Assembly: GCA_900543145.1 (NCBI GenBank)
Contig: UQPZ01000001.1
Span: 330,301 to 394,300, forward strand
DNA length: 64,000 bases
Origin: an uncultured Ruminococcus sp.
GTDB lineage: Bacteria; Bacillota; Clostridia; Oscillospirales; Ruminococcaceae
Direction: 5' to 3'
The translations under genes were made by a program, and so were the position numbers. Positions within the stretch are counted from its first letter, which is position 1. Every line of letters begins with the position of its first letter. The notes under the pieces were generated by a model. That model was not told the origin of the DNA. It ran no database searches and saw nothing but the letters and a program-made list of their open reading frames with translations. Of the stretch, positions 41,370 to 49,843 are shown one piece after another.

Positions 41370-42035
41370 TCAGAGTTTCCAGTCGATCGGTTCAATTCCG
41401 CTCTTTGCAAGGTAGTTGTTAACAGCTGAAAAATGACGGCAGCCGAAAAATCCGTTATAGGCTGAAAGAGGCGACGGATGAGCTGCCTGAAAAACTCCAT
41501 GCGCCGGATTAGTTATAAGAGCGGCTTTAGCTCTGGCGTTACCTCCCCAGAGAATAAAGGCTATCGGTTTGTTACGCTCGTTCAGCTTTCTTATAATAGC
41601 GTCTGTAAGCAGTTCCCAACCTTTGCCCTTATGACTGTTAGGCTGTCCCTCTCTTACAGTCAGCACAGTATTAAGCAGTAGTACACCGCTTTTTGCCCAT
41701 TTAGTTAGCTCTCCGCTTTTAGGCGGCGGATAACCAAGATCCGCCTGAAGCTCTTTGAAAATATTTTGCAGCGACGGAGGAGGGTTTACTCCTTCTCTTA
41801 CCGAGAAGCAAAGTCCGTGAGCCTGTCCCGGACCATGATATGGATCCTGCCCGAGTATGACCGCCTTAACATCATAATAATCAGTATATTTAAGCGAGTT
41901 GAAAATATCATACATATTCGGATATATATGATGTGAAGCGTATTCTTTTTTCAAAAATTCCCTCAGCTTAAGATAATATTCGCTTTTAAATTCGTCTTTT
42001 AAAATCTCATCCCAGCCGTTTCCTATATGTACCAT
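41370..42035 (-). CDS. ung: Uracil-DNA glycosylase
   Basis: Family 1 UDG removes uracil from DNA. The 221-aa protein has the catalytic GQDPYHGPGQAHG motif, the PPSLQNIFKEL block, LLLNTVLTV and the C-terminal HPSPLSA leucine-loop region. The start is 42035, and its AGGAG lies inside the small upstream ORF 4 nt away, so the two are translationally linked. It is transcribed from the promoter at 42180-42208. Confidence 0.96.
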   Translation of the reverse strand: MVHIGNGWDEILKDEFKSEYYLKLREFLKKEYASHHIYPNMYDIFNSLKYTDYYDVKAVILGQDPYHGPGQAHGLCFSVREGVNPPPSLQNIFKELQADLGYPPPKSGELTKWAKSGVLLLNTVLTVREGQPNSHKGKGWELLTDAIIRKLNERNKPIAFILWGGNARAKAALITNPAHGVFQAAHPSPLSAYNGFFGCRHFSAVNNYLAKSGIEPIDWKL

Positions 42036-42036
42036 A

Positions 42037-42141
42037 TCAGTAAACTCCTACAACCGTTCCGATAACGATACCAAGAATCATAATAGCTGCTATAGCTATT
42101 ACAGCAATTCTCATAATAAGAGGTTTTTTATTATTGTTCAT
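42037..42141 (-). CDS. Small membrane protein (34 aa), upstream of ung
   Basis: The frame encodes 34 residues: a basic N-terminus (MNNNKKPLIMRIAV) followed by one uninterrupted hydrophobic helix (about 13-33) ending in VGVY. AAGGA lies 9 nt before the ATG, the promoter at 42180-42208 is correctly placed, and the stop codon is 1 nt before the ung start. These three signals make a real gene likely. I do not recognise the family; a single-span membrane peptide with an unknown role. Confidence 0.65.
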   Translation of the reverse strand: MNNNKKPLIMRIAVIAIAAIMILGIVIGTVVGVY

Positions 42142-42179
42142 AAAATACATTCCTTTCAATTCCAAAACATACTATTTAT

Positions 42180-42208
42180 ATAATAGCATATAATTACCGC
42201 AAAATCAA
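42180..42208 (-). promoter_or_regulatory. Promoter of the small ORF-ung operon
   Basis: TTGATT (42203-42208), 17-bp spacer, TGC-TATTAT (42180-42185) on the minus strand. Confidence 0.55.
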
Positions 42209-42295
42209 CCTTATTTAAATTTTTCAAAAGCAGTTTTAAATATTTGTGAGAAACGTCAAAAAAAATATACATTCTGCCGAAAAGTATTTGAGATA

Positions 42296-42324
42296 TTGAA
42301 TTTTTGTGAAAAATATAGTATAAT
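42296..42324 (+). promoter_or_regulatory. Promoter of the GGDEF/EAL gene
   Basis: TTGAAT (42296-42301), 17-bp spacer, TATAAT (42319-42324), about 36 bp before the ATG. Confidence 0.65.
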
Positions 42325-42360
42325 ATTAATTGTAAAAAAGTGACGTAAGGGGGTGCGGAA

Positions 42361-44832
42361 ATGAAAAATACAATGCCAGCCGTTTCGGAAATATTATACG
42401 GACAGTACATCGCAGATTTCACAGACGGAGGTATAATTCTGTCCGCTAATGACGGTTTCTGCAAGATCACAGGATATACTCAGCAGGATATAGAAAACGG
42501 TTCAGTATGTTTTTATAACTTTATTCCTGAAGAAGATTACGATATATATATTAAAAAAGTAGAAGAGCTTCAGAAGGAAAGACGAGGAGGTTATCTTGAA
42601 CACCGTTTTAAATGCAAAAACGGAAGATACATCCATGTAATTTGCTACGCAGACGACTATACTGCCGAAAACGGACATTTCCGCTCAAAAATTACGATCT
42701 GCGATTTTACCGAAAATATAAATCTCAGGGAAAAGTACAGGCTTTCAAAAATGGAGCTTGATGCTCTTATGGACAATGTGCCGGGCGGCGTGGTTCTTTA
42801 TGAAATAAAAAACAATACGATCAGGATCGCCGACGCCAATGATGATTATTACAGTATGCTTGGCTATACCGATAAGAAACTTCATCCCGGAGTTGTAGGT
42901 CATCTTCTCAAAAAAGGCGAGATGTCAAATTTTCTGAAAACGCTCAGCAGATGTATCGAAAACCGCAGCGATTTTTCTTATGAGTTTAAATTGACAAAAT
43001 ACGACGGTAAGCCGGCTTGGATGTGTCTTAAAGGTAAATACTTTGATACCTCAGAAAATGGCTCACATTTTATATATGCTATTCTTCTCGATGTTTCTAA
43101 CGCAAAGAAAGCGGAGCGTGAAATCTTAAATCAAACCGAACGCTTTAAGATAATTGCAGAAAATACCGAAGAAGTGTATTTTGAATACAATGTCACCGAA
43201 GATACTATGTTTCTTGCAAACTGCATAAACAGATACGGCGAGGAAGATAATATCATAAAAAATTTCTGGAACGAGCTGAAATGCAAACCTTTTGTTCACC
43301 CTGACGATTTCAAATCATATCTCAATTCATGGATAGAAATATGCTCAGTTCCTCAAAGAGGAAGCATTGAGTTCCGAACAATGGCTTATGACGACGATTA
43401 TACCTGGTATAAGCTGCCGTACGTCAGCGTAGCCAACGAACAGGGTGAAGTCACTAACGTCTACGGCAGGCTTTTCAGCATAGAACACGTTAAAAATCTT
43501 AAAATGACTATCGACAGCGAACGCGCTGAAATTGAACGCCTTACAACGACCGACGCGGTTACCGGACTCCTGAACCGAAAAGCCTTCAAAGAACGTGTAT
43601 CTTCTTATTTAGCAAGCGGTTTTGACAGCTCCGGCTGCTACGGTATAGTATATTCCGATATAAACGACTTTTCATACGTCAATGACAACTTCGGATCGGA
43701 CGCAGGTAATCAAATGCTGTACGACTTTGCCGAAATTATCAGAAGCACCGAAACTAATATATACGGCTGCCGTATATATTCAGATTATTATGTCGGCCTG
43801 TATAAAGCTCCTTCGCGTGACGCTCTTATTGAAAGCATAAAGCTGAGAAATGCCAGGTTTACCGAATTCCATAAGCATAAATATCCTGCAAGCGATATAC
43901 ATATTTCAAGCGGACTTTATTTTATAGATTCCGATGACGTTGACGTAACTATAGCTATGGACAACGCAAATCTTGCCCGCAGAAGCGTAAAGGGCATAAA
44001 GGATATTTCCTGCGGAATCTATACTGAAAGAATGCGCAGACAGCGCAGCTATGAACAGGCTATTGCAAGCGAGCTGCTTCCTGCAATAAAAAACGGTAAT
44101 ATTGAGTTATTTCTACAGCCTAAATTCTCTCTTGACACCAGAGAAATAATAGGAGCAGAGGCTCTCAGCAGATGGAGAAACAGCGACGGCAGCTATAAGC
44201 TTCCTTATGAATTTATATCAATACTTGAAAATGTCGGATATATCGTTGAGCTTGACTTTTTTATTTATGAACAGGTGCTTAAAACTCTTCTTAAGTGGAA
44301 GAATAAGGGTATGCGTATGCTGCCTATATCTATAAATTTCTCAAGGCAGCATAATAATTACAGCTCGTTTGTAGGAAAGATAACGGAAATGGCAGATCAA
44401 TATGGGATCGACCGTAATCTGCTAGAAATAGAGATTACGGAAAGCAGCTTTACAAAAGATATAAATGTTATGTTCACCAATATGAAAAAGCTTAGAGAAA
44501 ACGGATTTAAAATAGATATAGACGATTTTGGAATGGGATATTCGTCGCTGAGCGTTCTTCTTGACGCTCCTGTCGATATTGTAAAGCTTGATAAGGTATT
44601 TATCGATAATATAGTTGCAAGCACTCAGGCAAGAGAATATGTTAACCAGATATGCAGTCTTATAAATTCAACCAACAAGGAGATAATATTTGAAGGCGTA
44701 GAAACTGAGCGTCAGGCTGAAATTCTATGCAGATGCGGTCACAGAATGGCTCAGGGATGGCTTTTTGATAAGGCGCTTTCAGTAAAGGATTTTGAAAACA
44801 AATATATGAAGGTACAGGTAACTAACAAATAA
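42361..44832 (+). CDS. PAS-GGDEF-EAL protein; c-di-GMP phosphodiesterase with degenerate cyclase domain
   Basis: The 823-aa protein has three PAS-like sensor domains (about 10-120, 130-255 and 260-385), a GGDEF-type domain (about 395-560) and an EAL domain (about 570-815). No membrane segment is seen. The GGDEF signature is replaced by YSDYY (about 473-477), so cyclase activity is not expected. The EAL domain keeps its motif (GAEALSRW, about 600), the ISINFSRQH Asn, EIEITES, DIDDFGMGYSS, the KLDK lysine, FEGVETE and QGWLF. It therefore probably degrades c-di-GMP, possibly with the GGDEF-like domain as a GTP sensor (inference). Confidence 0.9.
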   Translation: MKNTMPAVSEILYGQYIADFTDGGIILSANDGFCKITGYTQQDIENGSVCFYNFIPEEDYDIYIKKVEELQKERRGGYLEHRFKCKNGRYIHVICYADDYTAENGHFRSKITICDFTENINLREKYRLSKMELDALMDNVPGGVVLYEIKNNTIRIADANDDYYSMLGYTDKKLHPGVVGHLLKKGEMSNFLKTLSRCIENRSDFSYEFKLTKYDGKPAWMCLKGKYFDTSENGSHFIYAILLDVSNAKKAEREILNQTERFKIIAENTEEVYFEYNVTEDTMFLANCINRYGEEDNIIKNFWNELKCKPFVHPDDFKSYLNSWIEICSVPQRGSIEFRTMAYDDDYTWYKLPYVSVANEQGEVTNVYGRLFSIEHVKNLKMTIDSERAEIERLTTTDAVTGLLNRKAFKERVSSYLASGFDSSGCYGIVYSDINDFSYVNDNFGSDAGNQMLYDFAEIIRSTETNIYGCRIYSDYYVGLYKAPSRDALIESIKLRNARFTEFHKHKYPASDIHISSGLYFIDSDDVDVTIAMDNANLARRSVKGIKDISCGIYTERMRRQRSYEQAIASELLPAIKNGNIELFLQPKFSLDTREIIGAEALSRWRNSDGSYKLPYEFISILENVGYIVELDFFIYEQVLKTLLKWKNKGMRMLPISINFSRQHNNYSSFVGKITEMADQYGIDRNLLEIEITESSFTKDINVMFTNMKKLRENGFKIDIDDFGMGYSSLSVLLDAPVDIVKLDKVFIDNIVASTQAREYVNQICSLINSTNKEIIFEGVETERQAEILCRCGHRMAQGWLFDKALSVKDFENKYMKVQVTNK

Positions 44833-44834
44833 GC

Positions 44835-44904
44835 GCCGCTGCCGGCGGAATGGATTTTTTACGGAATAATCCGATAAAACCGTTTCTCCGGCACGGCTTT
44901 TTTC
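44835..44904 (+). terminator. Terminator of the GGDEF/EAL gene
   Basis: A 10-bp stem with one bulge (44835-44845 with 44888-44897) encloses a 42-nt loop and is followed by T6. Confidence 0.6.
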
Positions 44905-44938
44905 TTATAAGGCTGCGTAAAAAGTTTTAATAAAACTA

Positions 44939-44967
44939 TTGCAAACAAATTTATAATGTGATATAAT
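44939..44967 (+). promoter_or_regulatory. Promoter of the Asp23-fakA operon
   Basis: TTGCAA (44939-44944), 17-bp spacer, TGn-TATAAT (44962-44967). Confidence 0.65.
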
Positions 44968-45088
44968 AATTTTAAGCATTGCTTTGAATAATATTATTGC
45001 AGCCGTAGCTTTATCCTGTAATAATAAAAATAATCTCAAACAATGGATCAGCGGATAATACCGCGCCGTTTGAAAGGGAGTGGGTTTT

Positions 45089-45439
45089 ATGATAAAAGTC
45101 TGCAATCATCTCGGAACGATCGGCATATCTATGAAATACCTGAGAACGCTTATCTCAGGAACTGCCGAAAACTGCTTCGGCGTAGCGGGAATGAACTCCT
45201 ACGGTGCAAAGCAGGGAGTTGACGCCCTTATAAAAAAGAAAAACGCTGCAAATAAAGGTGTAATTATAAGACAAAATAACAATAAGCTTATAATTGATCT
45301 GCATATTACAGTAACCTACGGCGTTAACGTAAAAGCAATAACCGAAAGCATAGCTCATAAAGTGGATTATGTTCTTACCGAACAGGCTGGCATTAGTGTC
45401 GAATCGGTAAACGTTTATGTTGACGGAATGGTAAATTAA
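45089..45439 (+). CDS. Asp23/Gls24 family envelope protein
   Basis: The 116-aa alpha/beta protein of the Asp23/Gls24 (YloU) family has SGTAENCFGVAGM near the start, a basic connector, and the LIIDLHITVTYGVNVKAI beta-helix segment typical of the domain. The family has roles in cell-envelope stress. It lies directly before the fakA-like gene, a conserved yloU-yloV pair. The ATG at 45089 has GGGAG about 8 nt upstream. Confidence 0.9.
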   Translation: MIKVCNHLGTIGISMKYLRTLISGTAENCFGVAGMNSYGAKQGVDALIKKKNAANKGVIIRQNNNKLIIDLHITVTYGVNVKAITESIAHKVDYVLTEQAGISVESVNVYVDGMVN

Positions 45440-45460
45440 CTAAATAGGAGGACGTTTCTG

Positions 45461-47092
45461 GTGATAAGCGGAAAGATACTGCGTAACGCTCTTATCAGCG
45501 CTGCAAACAGTATTTCAAATAATAAAAAATCAGTTGACGAGCTGAATGTTTTTCCGGTTCCGGACGGAGATACGGGTACAAATATGTCAATGACAATAGG
45601 CAACGCCGTAGCCGAGCTTAAGAATATGAACGACGATTCAAAGGTATGCGACGTTGCCAAAACCGCAGCTTCAGCTCTGCTGAGGGGCGCGAGAGGAAAT
45701 TCCGGGGTTATTTTATCGTTGATATTCCGGGGGTTTGCAAAGGCGCTTGACGGTCAGAAGGCAATGGACAGCGAGCATATGGTCAGAGCCCTTGAAACAG
45801 GCGTTGACGGGGCCTACAAATCTGTAATGAAGCCTACCGAGGGTACGATTCTTACAGTTGCCAGAGAAGCGGCAGAAAAAGCAAGAGCTCTTTCTCTTTC
45901 ATCAAATGATCCGCTGCTGATCTGGGACGAGGTATGCCGTCAGGCTAAGCTTTCTCTTGACGAAACGCCTAAGCTTCTTCCTGCACTTGCCAAAGCAGGA
46001 GTAGTTGACGCAGGCGGCATGGGACTGCTCATTATCTTTGAGGCAATGAAAGATGTATTTAACGGAGGAAGTATCGTTGAGGCGGCTTCATCTGATATAA
46101 AAAAGGTTACTGTTGAAACCTTTGCGGATACGGTAGGACAGTTTGATGAGGAAATTCACTTTACCTACTGTACTGAAATGCTTATAACAAAGGCGCAAGA
46201 CTGCGACGATCCTTTAAAGCTGAGAGCATATCTTGAAACTATAGGCGACTGCGTTGTAGTGGTTGACGATGATGAAATAATAAAAGTTCATGTTCACACC
46301 AACGATCCCGGTCTTGCTATACAAAAGGGACTTGAATTCGGATATGTAAATCTGCCTAAAATTGAAAATATGAAGCTACAGCACGAGCAGCGCCAGAAGG
46401 AATCCAAGCAGGAATTTATACCTGCAAAGCCTGAAAAACAGTACGGCTTTGTTGCAGTAGCGGCAGGAAACGGAATAGAGGCAATGTTTAAAGATGTCGG
46501 AGTCGACTGTGTAGTAAGAGGCGGTCAGACAATGAATCCCTCTACCGAGGATATTCTTGCGGCAATAATGTCGTGTCCTGCCGAAACGGTTTTCGTTCTT
46601 CCTAATAATAAAAACATTATAATGGCAGCTGAACAGGCGGTCAAGCTTGCGGACAGAAACGTATGCGTTCTACAGACCCGTACTATCCCTCAGGGTATGA
46701 GCGCAATGCTTGCATTTGATCCGGAATGTGATTTCAATACGAACCGACTTGAAATGACGAGAGCGCTTGAAAGAGTTTCAACCGGTCAGATAACGTTTGC
46801 CGCAAGGGATTCTGATTATGAAGGTCATCAGATAAAGCAGGGTGAGATCCTTTGTCTTGACAACGGAAAGCTCGCTTTTGTTGACCGAGATGTGGCTAAG
46901 GCAGCTTACAAGCTTACCAAGCGGCTTGTAAAAGGTGACAGCTCATATATAACTATACTTTACGGAGCCGATGTATCTGATGAAGCGGCTGAAGCGTTGT
47001 ACGATCAGGTTTCTTCAAAATATCAGAATATTGACGTAAATCTCATAAACGGCGGACAGCCCGTTTACTATTATATAATTTCAGTTGAATAA
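45461..47092 (+). CDS. fakA: DAK2 domain fatty acid kinase FakA-like protein
   Basis: The 543-aa YloV/FakA-type protein has an N-terminal DAK2 (Dak phosphatase/kinase) domain (about 1-200, with the PVPDGDTGTNM nucleotide-binding loop and the LLRGARGNSGVI block), a middle domain and a C-terminal fatty-acid-carrier interaction region (about 320-540). FakA phosphorylates fatty acids held by FakB so they can enter phospholipids. No fakB is in this window. The start is GTG at 45461 with GGAGG upstream, 21 bp after the Asp23 gene. Confidence 0.9.
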   Translation: MISGKILRNALISAANSISNNKKSVDELNVFPVPDGDTGTNMSMTIGNAVAELKNMNDDSKVCDVAKTAASALLRGARGNSGVILSLIFRGFAKALDGQKAMDSEHMVRALETGVDGAYKSVMKPTEGTILTVAREAAEKARALSLSSNDPLLIWDEVCRQAKLSLDETPKLLPALAKAGVVDAGGMGLLIIFEAMKDVFNGGSIVEAASSDIKKVTVETFADTVGQFDEEIHFTYCTEMLITKAQDCDDPLKLRAYLETIGDCVVVVDDDEIIKVHVHTNDPGLAIQKGLEFGYVNLPKIENMKLQHEQRQKESKQEFIPAKPEKQYGFVAVAAGNGIEAMFKDVGVDCVVRGGQTMNPSTEDILAAIMSCPAETVFVLPNNKNIIMAAEQAVKLADRNVCVLQTRTIPQGMSAMLAFDPECDFNTNRLEMTRALERVSTGQITFAARDSDYEGHQIKQGEILCLDNGKLAFVDRDVAKAAYKLTKRLVKGDSSYITILYGADVSDEAAEALYDQVSSKYQNIDVNLINGGQPVYYYIISVE

Positions 47093-47098
47093 TTTTAT

Positions 47099-47126
47099 GA
47101 GCGGTATTTATATGCCGCTCTTTTTT
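47099..47126 (+). terminator. Terminator of the Asp23-fakA operon
   Basis: A 9-bp stem with one G-T pair (47099-47107 with 47112-47120), loop of 4, then T6. Confidence 0.85.
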
Positions 47127-47174
47127 ACACATCACCGAACGTAATTTGGTTAAAATAAATCAGGAGGTGTTTTA

Positions 47175-47930
47175 TTGGAACTTGCAGCAATTACTGCTGT
47201 GGGAATAGGCGGAGCAACGGTAGCCGGAGCGGCAATCGGTTTTGCGTTTAAGAACATTTCGCAGAAGCACAGTGACTCCATCTTAGGATTTGCTGCCGGA
47301 ATAATGCTGGCTGCGTCAATATTCGGCCTTATCATTCCGGCAATTGAATTTTCCGAAAGGCTTGGAATATGGATAACCGTAGCCGGAATATTTGCAGGTG
47401 CGCTTTTTATAAATTTTGCCGACAGGCTTGTACCGCATCTTCATCATATAACAGGCTTAAATGAAGAAGAGCACCGAAATAACACAGCCGTAGGAAAAAT
47501 ACTTTTATTCGTTCTTGCTGTTGCTATTCATAACTTTCCGGAAGGAATGGCTGCGGGTATCGGCTTCGGATCAGGAGATAACGCCAATGCGGTAACTATG
47601 GCAATAGGAATAGCGCTTCAGAATATACCTGAGGGTATTATCATAATCTCTCCGCTTCTTTCTACAGGATTAAGTAAAAAACGTACTTTTGCTATTGCCT
47701 CGGCTACAGGACTTATAGAAGTTGCCGGAACATTTTTCGGATATTTTGCAGCTTCCGTATCCGGTGCGGTCCTCCCTTTCGTACTTGCTTTTGCAGCAGG
47801 AACAATGCTGTATGTTATCAGCGACGAAATGATACCGGATACTCACAGCAACGGAAATGAACGGACAGCTACTTACTCACTTCTTGCAGGTATATCGGTT
47901 ATGCTTATAATAGATTATTTTCTCGGATAG
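47175..47930 (+). CDS. ZIP family metal transporter
   Basis: The 251-aa protein has about eight membrane helices. Helix 4 contains AVAIHNFPEGMAAGIGFG and helix 5 ALQNIPEGIIII, the two conserved His/Asn-Pro-Glu-Gly metal-site motifs of ZIP transporters. A histidine-rich loop (VPHLHHITG) lies between helices 3 and 4. It probably imports zinc or another divalent cation. The start is TTG at 47175, directly after AGGAGGTG; no ATG is near. Confidence 0.92.
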   Translation: MELAAITAVGIGGATVAGAAIGFAFKNISQKHSDSILGFAAGIMLAASIFGLIIPAIEFSERLGIWITVAGIFAGALFINFADRLVPHLHHITGLNEEEHRNNTAVGKILLFVLAVAIHNFPEGMAAGIGFGSGDNANAVTMAIGIALQNIPEGIIIISPLLSTGLSKKRTFAIASATGLIEVAGTFFGYFAASVSGAVLPFVLAFAAGTMLYVISDEMIPDTHSNGNERTATYSLLAGISVMLIIDYFLG

Positions 47931-47968
47931 ACTGTTACCTGCAAATAATAAAATTTAAAGCAGTAAAT

Positions 47969-48014
47969 ATTATCCGCTTGCTGAGGTAATACTTCGAGCA
48001 AACGGATAATTCTT
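47969..48014 (+). terminator. Probable terminator of the ZIP gene
   Basis: A long stem of about 13 bp with one mismatch (47969-47982 with 47997-48010) and a T-rich tail. Confidence 0.55.
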
Positions 48015-48114
48015 ATTTATATTTACGTCAGTAACAGAGTAGCTTCAGTAGACAGATCATTATTTAATAAAAAATTTTCAGCGCAGCAGTTATTTATTAT
48101 TTTAATACTATGTC

Positions 48115-48143
48115 TTGACAATATTCACCGAATATGATATAAT
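48115..48143 (+). promoter_or_regulatory. Promoter of tRNA-Leu
   Basis: A perfect consensus: TTGACA (48115-48120), 17-bp spacer, TATAAT (48138-48143) with a TGn extension, 14 bp before the tRNA. Confidence 0.85.
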
Positions 48144-48157
48144 AAATACACTAAATT

Positions 48158-48244
48158 GCCGCTGTGGTGGAATAGGCAGACACAAGGGACTTAAAATCCC
48201 TCGGAGTAACATCCGTACCGGTTCAAGTCCGGTTAGCGGCACCA
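48158..48244 (+). tRNA. tRNA-Leu (anticodon UAA)
   Basis: The 87-nt sequence folds into a class II tRNA with a long variable arm. The acceptor stem GCCGCTG pairs with TAGCGGC (one G-T pair), the anticodon stem is AGGGA/TCCCT, and the loop CTTAAAA gives anticodon TAA. The T arm has GGTTCAAGTCC, and CCA is encoded (48242-48244). It stands alone, with a strong promoter and terminator. Confidence 0.97.
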
Positions 48245-48247
48245 ATG

Positions 48248-48287
48248 CTGTTAAACTTCTAATTATAAGGTTTAACAGTATTTTTTA
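48248..48287 (+). terminator. Terminator of tRNA-Leu
   Basis: A 9-bp perfect stem (48248-48256 with 48270-48278) followed by TATTTTTT. Confidence 0.8.
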
Positions 48288-48306
48288 TCGTTAAATAAAC
48301 TAAAAA

Positions 48307-48344
48307 CTCCGTTTTCTGAAAGTTTTGCCTCTCAGCAAACGGAG
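48307..48344 (-). terminator. Terminator of the Fe-alcohol dehydrogenase gene
   Basis: An 8-bp perfect stem (48307-48314 with 48337-48344) with an inner CTGA/TCAG pair, followed by TTTTTAGTTT on the minus strand. Confidence 0.7.
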
Positions 48345-48388
48345 CTTTTTCTTTACAAGCTTATAATGATCATCTTCATTGTGACTAA

Positions 48389-49555
48389 TCACATACTTGC
48401 TTTCAGTATCTCGACGATCTCCTCATGGGTCAGCGTCTTATAGCCGCCCTCCATTATGAAGGTACCGTCAGCAATTGGATCAAGCATTTCCTCTGTTACT
48501 CCTAATTCACATATATTCATTATAAGACCGATCTCCTTCATCCAGCGTTCCATACATTGAAGACCCTCCTCAGCGATCTGCTCGTCAGTTTTTCCCTCAG
48601 GATCTACGTTCCATACATTAACTGCAAACCTCCTGAATTTATGAAGTCCGTAAGGACAGATATACCGATAATAAGCCATAGATACTGCTGATAGCGTCAT
48701 TCCGTGAGTAGCGTTGGTATGCGCACCTATCGACTGACCTATCATATGCACCATCCAATCGGTATCCTTGCCCTTTGAAATCAGAGTATTAAGCGCCCAT
48801 GCTGCAATCCACATAATATTGCTGCGGGCTTCGTAATCGGCAGGATCCTTTATCGCATTCCCGGATGAATGGATAAGCGACTTCATCAGACCCTCCATAA
48901 TATAGTCAGAAGTATTGTCATCATCGCCTGAAAAATACTGCTCAGTAATATGATTCATTATATCATAGAAACCGGCCGTCATTTGATATTTCGGCAGAGT
49001 ATAGGTAAATGTCGGATCTAGAACAGAGAATTTCGGAAATACATTGCTGCCGAATACATGGCCTATTTTCAGCTTCTGCTTAGGATTTGTAATAACAGAA
49101 CCGCCGTTCATTTCAGAGCCTGTACCTGCCATAGTCAGAACACATCCAACTGGTATGATCTTATTGTCAACATCCTCCATGCGAAGATAATATTTATCCC
49201 AAGGATCTTCCTCGCAATAAGCAGAAACCGAAACTGCTTTTGCATAATCGCATACAGAACCGCCGCCGACAGCAAGAATAAGGTCTATATGATTTTCCCT
49301 TGCGATTTTGCAGCCCTCGTAAAGCTTATCGACAGTAGGATTAGGCATTACGCCCGGATCTTCAAAAATAGTTTTGCCTGCCGATTTCAAAATTTCGATC
49401 ATCTTATCGTAAATTCCGTTTTTCTTAATAGATCCTCCGCCGTAAACAAACATTATGTTATTGCCGTATTGGGACAATTCCCCGCTCAGATTACTAAGCG
49501 ATCCTTTACCGAAATACAGCTTCGTTGGATTAAAGTAGCTGAAATTACCTAACAT
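48389..49555 (-). CDS. Iron-containing alcohol dehydrogenase (BdhA/YqhD-like)
   Basis: The 388-aa NAD(P)-dependent enzyme belongs to the group III ADH family. GGGSVCDYAKA is the NADP/NAD pocket motif, GVMPNPTV and TMAGTGSEMNG are further signatures. Metal ligands are the aspartate and histidine in FYDIMNHITEQ and two histidines in IGAHTNATHGM. Relatives act as butanol dehydrogenases or broad aldehyde reductases, so a fermentative or detoxifying role is likely, but the substrate is not shown. TAGGAGG sits before the ATG. Confidence 0.92.
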   Translation of the reverse strand: MLGNFSYFNPTKLYFGKGSLSNLSGELSQYGNNIMFVYGGGSIKKNGIYDKMIEILKSAGKTIFEDPGVMPNPTVDKLYEGCKIARENHIDLILAVGGGSVCDYAKAVSVSAYCEEDPWDKYYLRMEDVDNKIIPVGCVLTMAGTGSEMNGGSVITNPKQKLKIGHVFGSNVFPKFSVLDPTFTYTLPKYQMTAGFYDIMNHITEQYFSGDDDNTSDYIMEGLMKSLIHSSGNAIKDPADYEARSNIMWIAAWALNTLISKGKDTDWMVHMIGQSIGAHTNATHGMTLSAVSMAYYRYICPYGLHKFRRFAVNVWNVDPEGKTDEQIAEEGLQCMERWMKEIGLIMNICELGVTEEMLDPIADGTFIMEGGYKTLTHEEIVEILKASM

Positions 49556-49624
49556 AATAAATTCCTCCTATATTTATTTATAATACTGAATTTTGATCTG
49601 AGCCGTTATTTATAAATCTTAATC

Positions 49625-49806
49625 TCAATACTGCCACTGTACAACGCATTTTAAAGACCGAATATATCCTATAGGCGTATAGCTGTAAGTAGCTGATTGC
49701 CGTTTAGCTCGCTCATTTCAAACTTCAGCGACAGACGGTCGATCAGGGCTTTCGCTGTTTCATTATTATACAGTAAATCGGAAAATAATTTATCATTTGC
49801 TTTAAT
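49625..49806 (-). pseudogene. Remnant of a cyclophilin-like fold protein gene
   Basis: A minus-strand frame from about 49806 encodes a partial protein with NNETAKALIDRLSLKF and EMSELNGN, then stops at 49669. In a shifted frame immediately after, ATYSYTPIGYIRSL continues to a stop at 49625. In cyclophilin-like fold proteins as I remember them, ELNGN lies in the N-terminal half and SYSYT-x-(I/L)-G near the C-terminus. I infer an internal deletion plus frameshift. There is no ATG start. GGGAG lies 5 nt before an ATT. Confidence 0.5.
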
Positions 49807-49843
49807 TTTATCTCCCGCCCGTAAGGCTCAGCGCCTTATTTGA

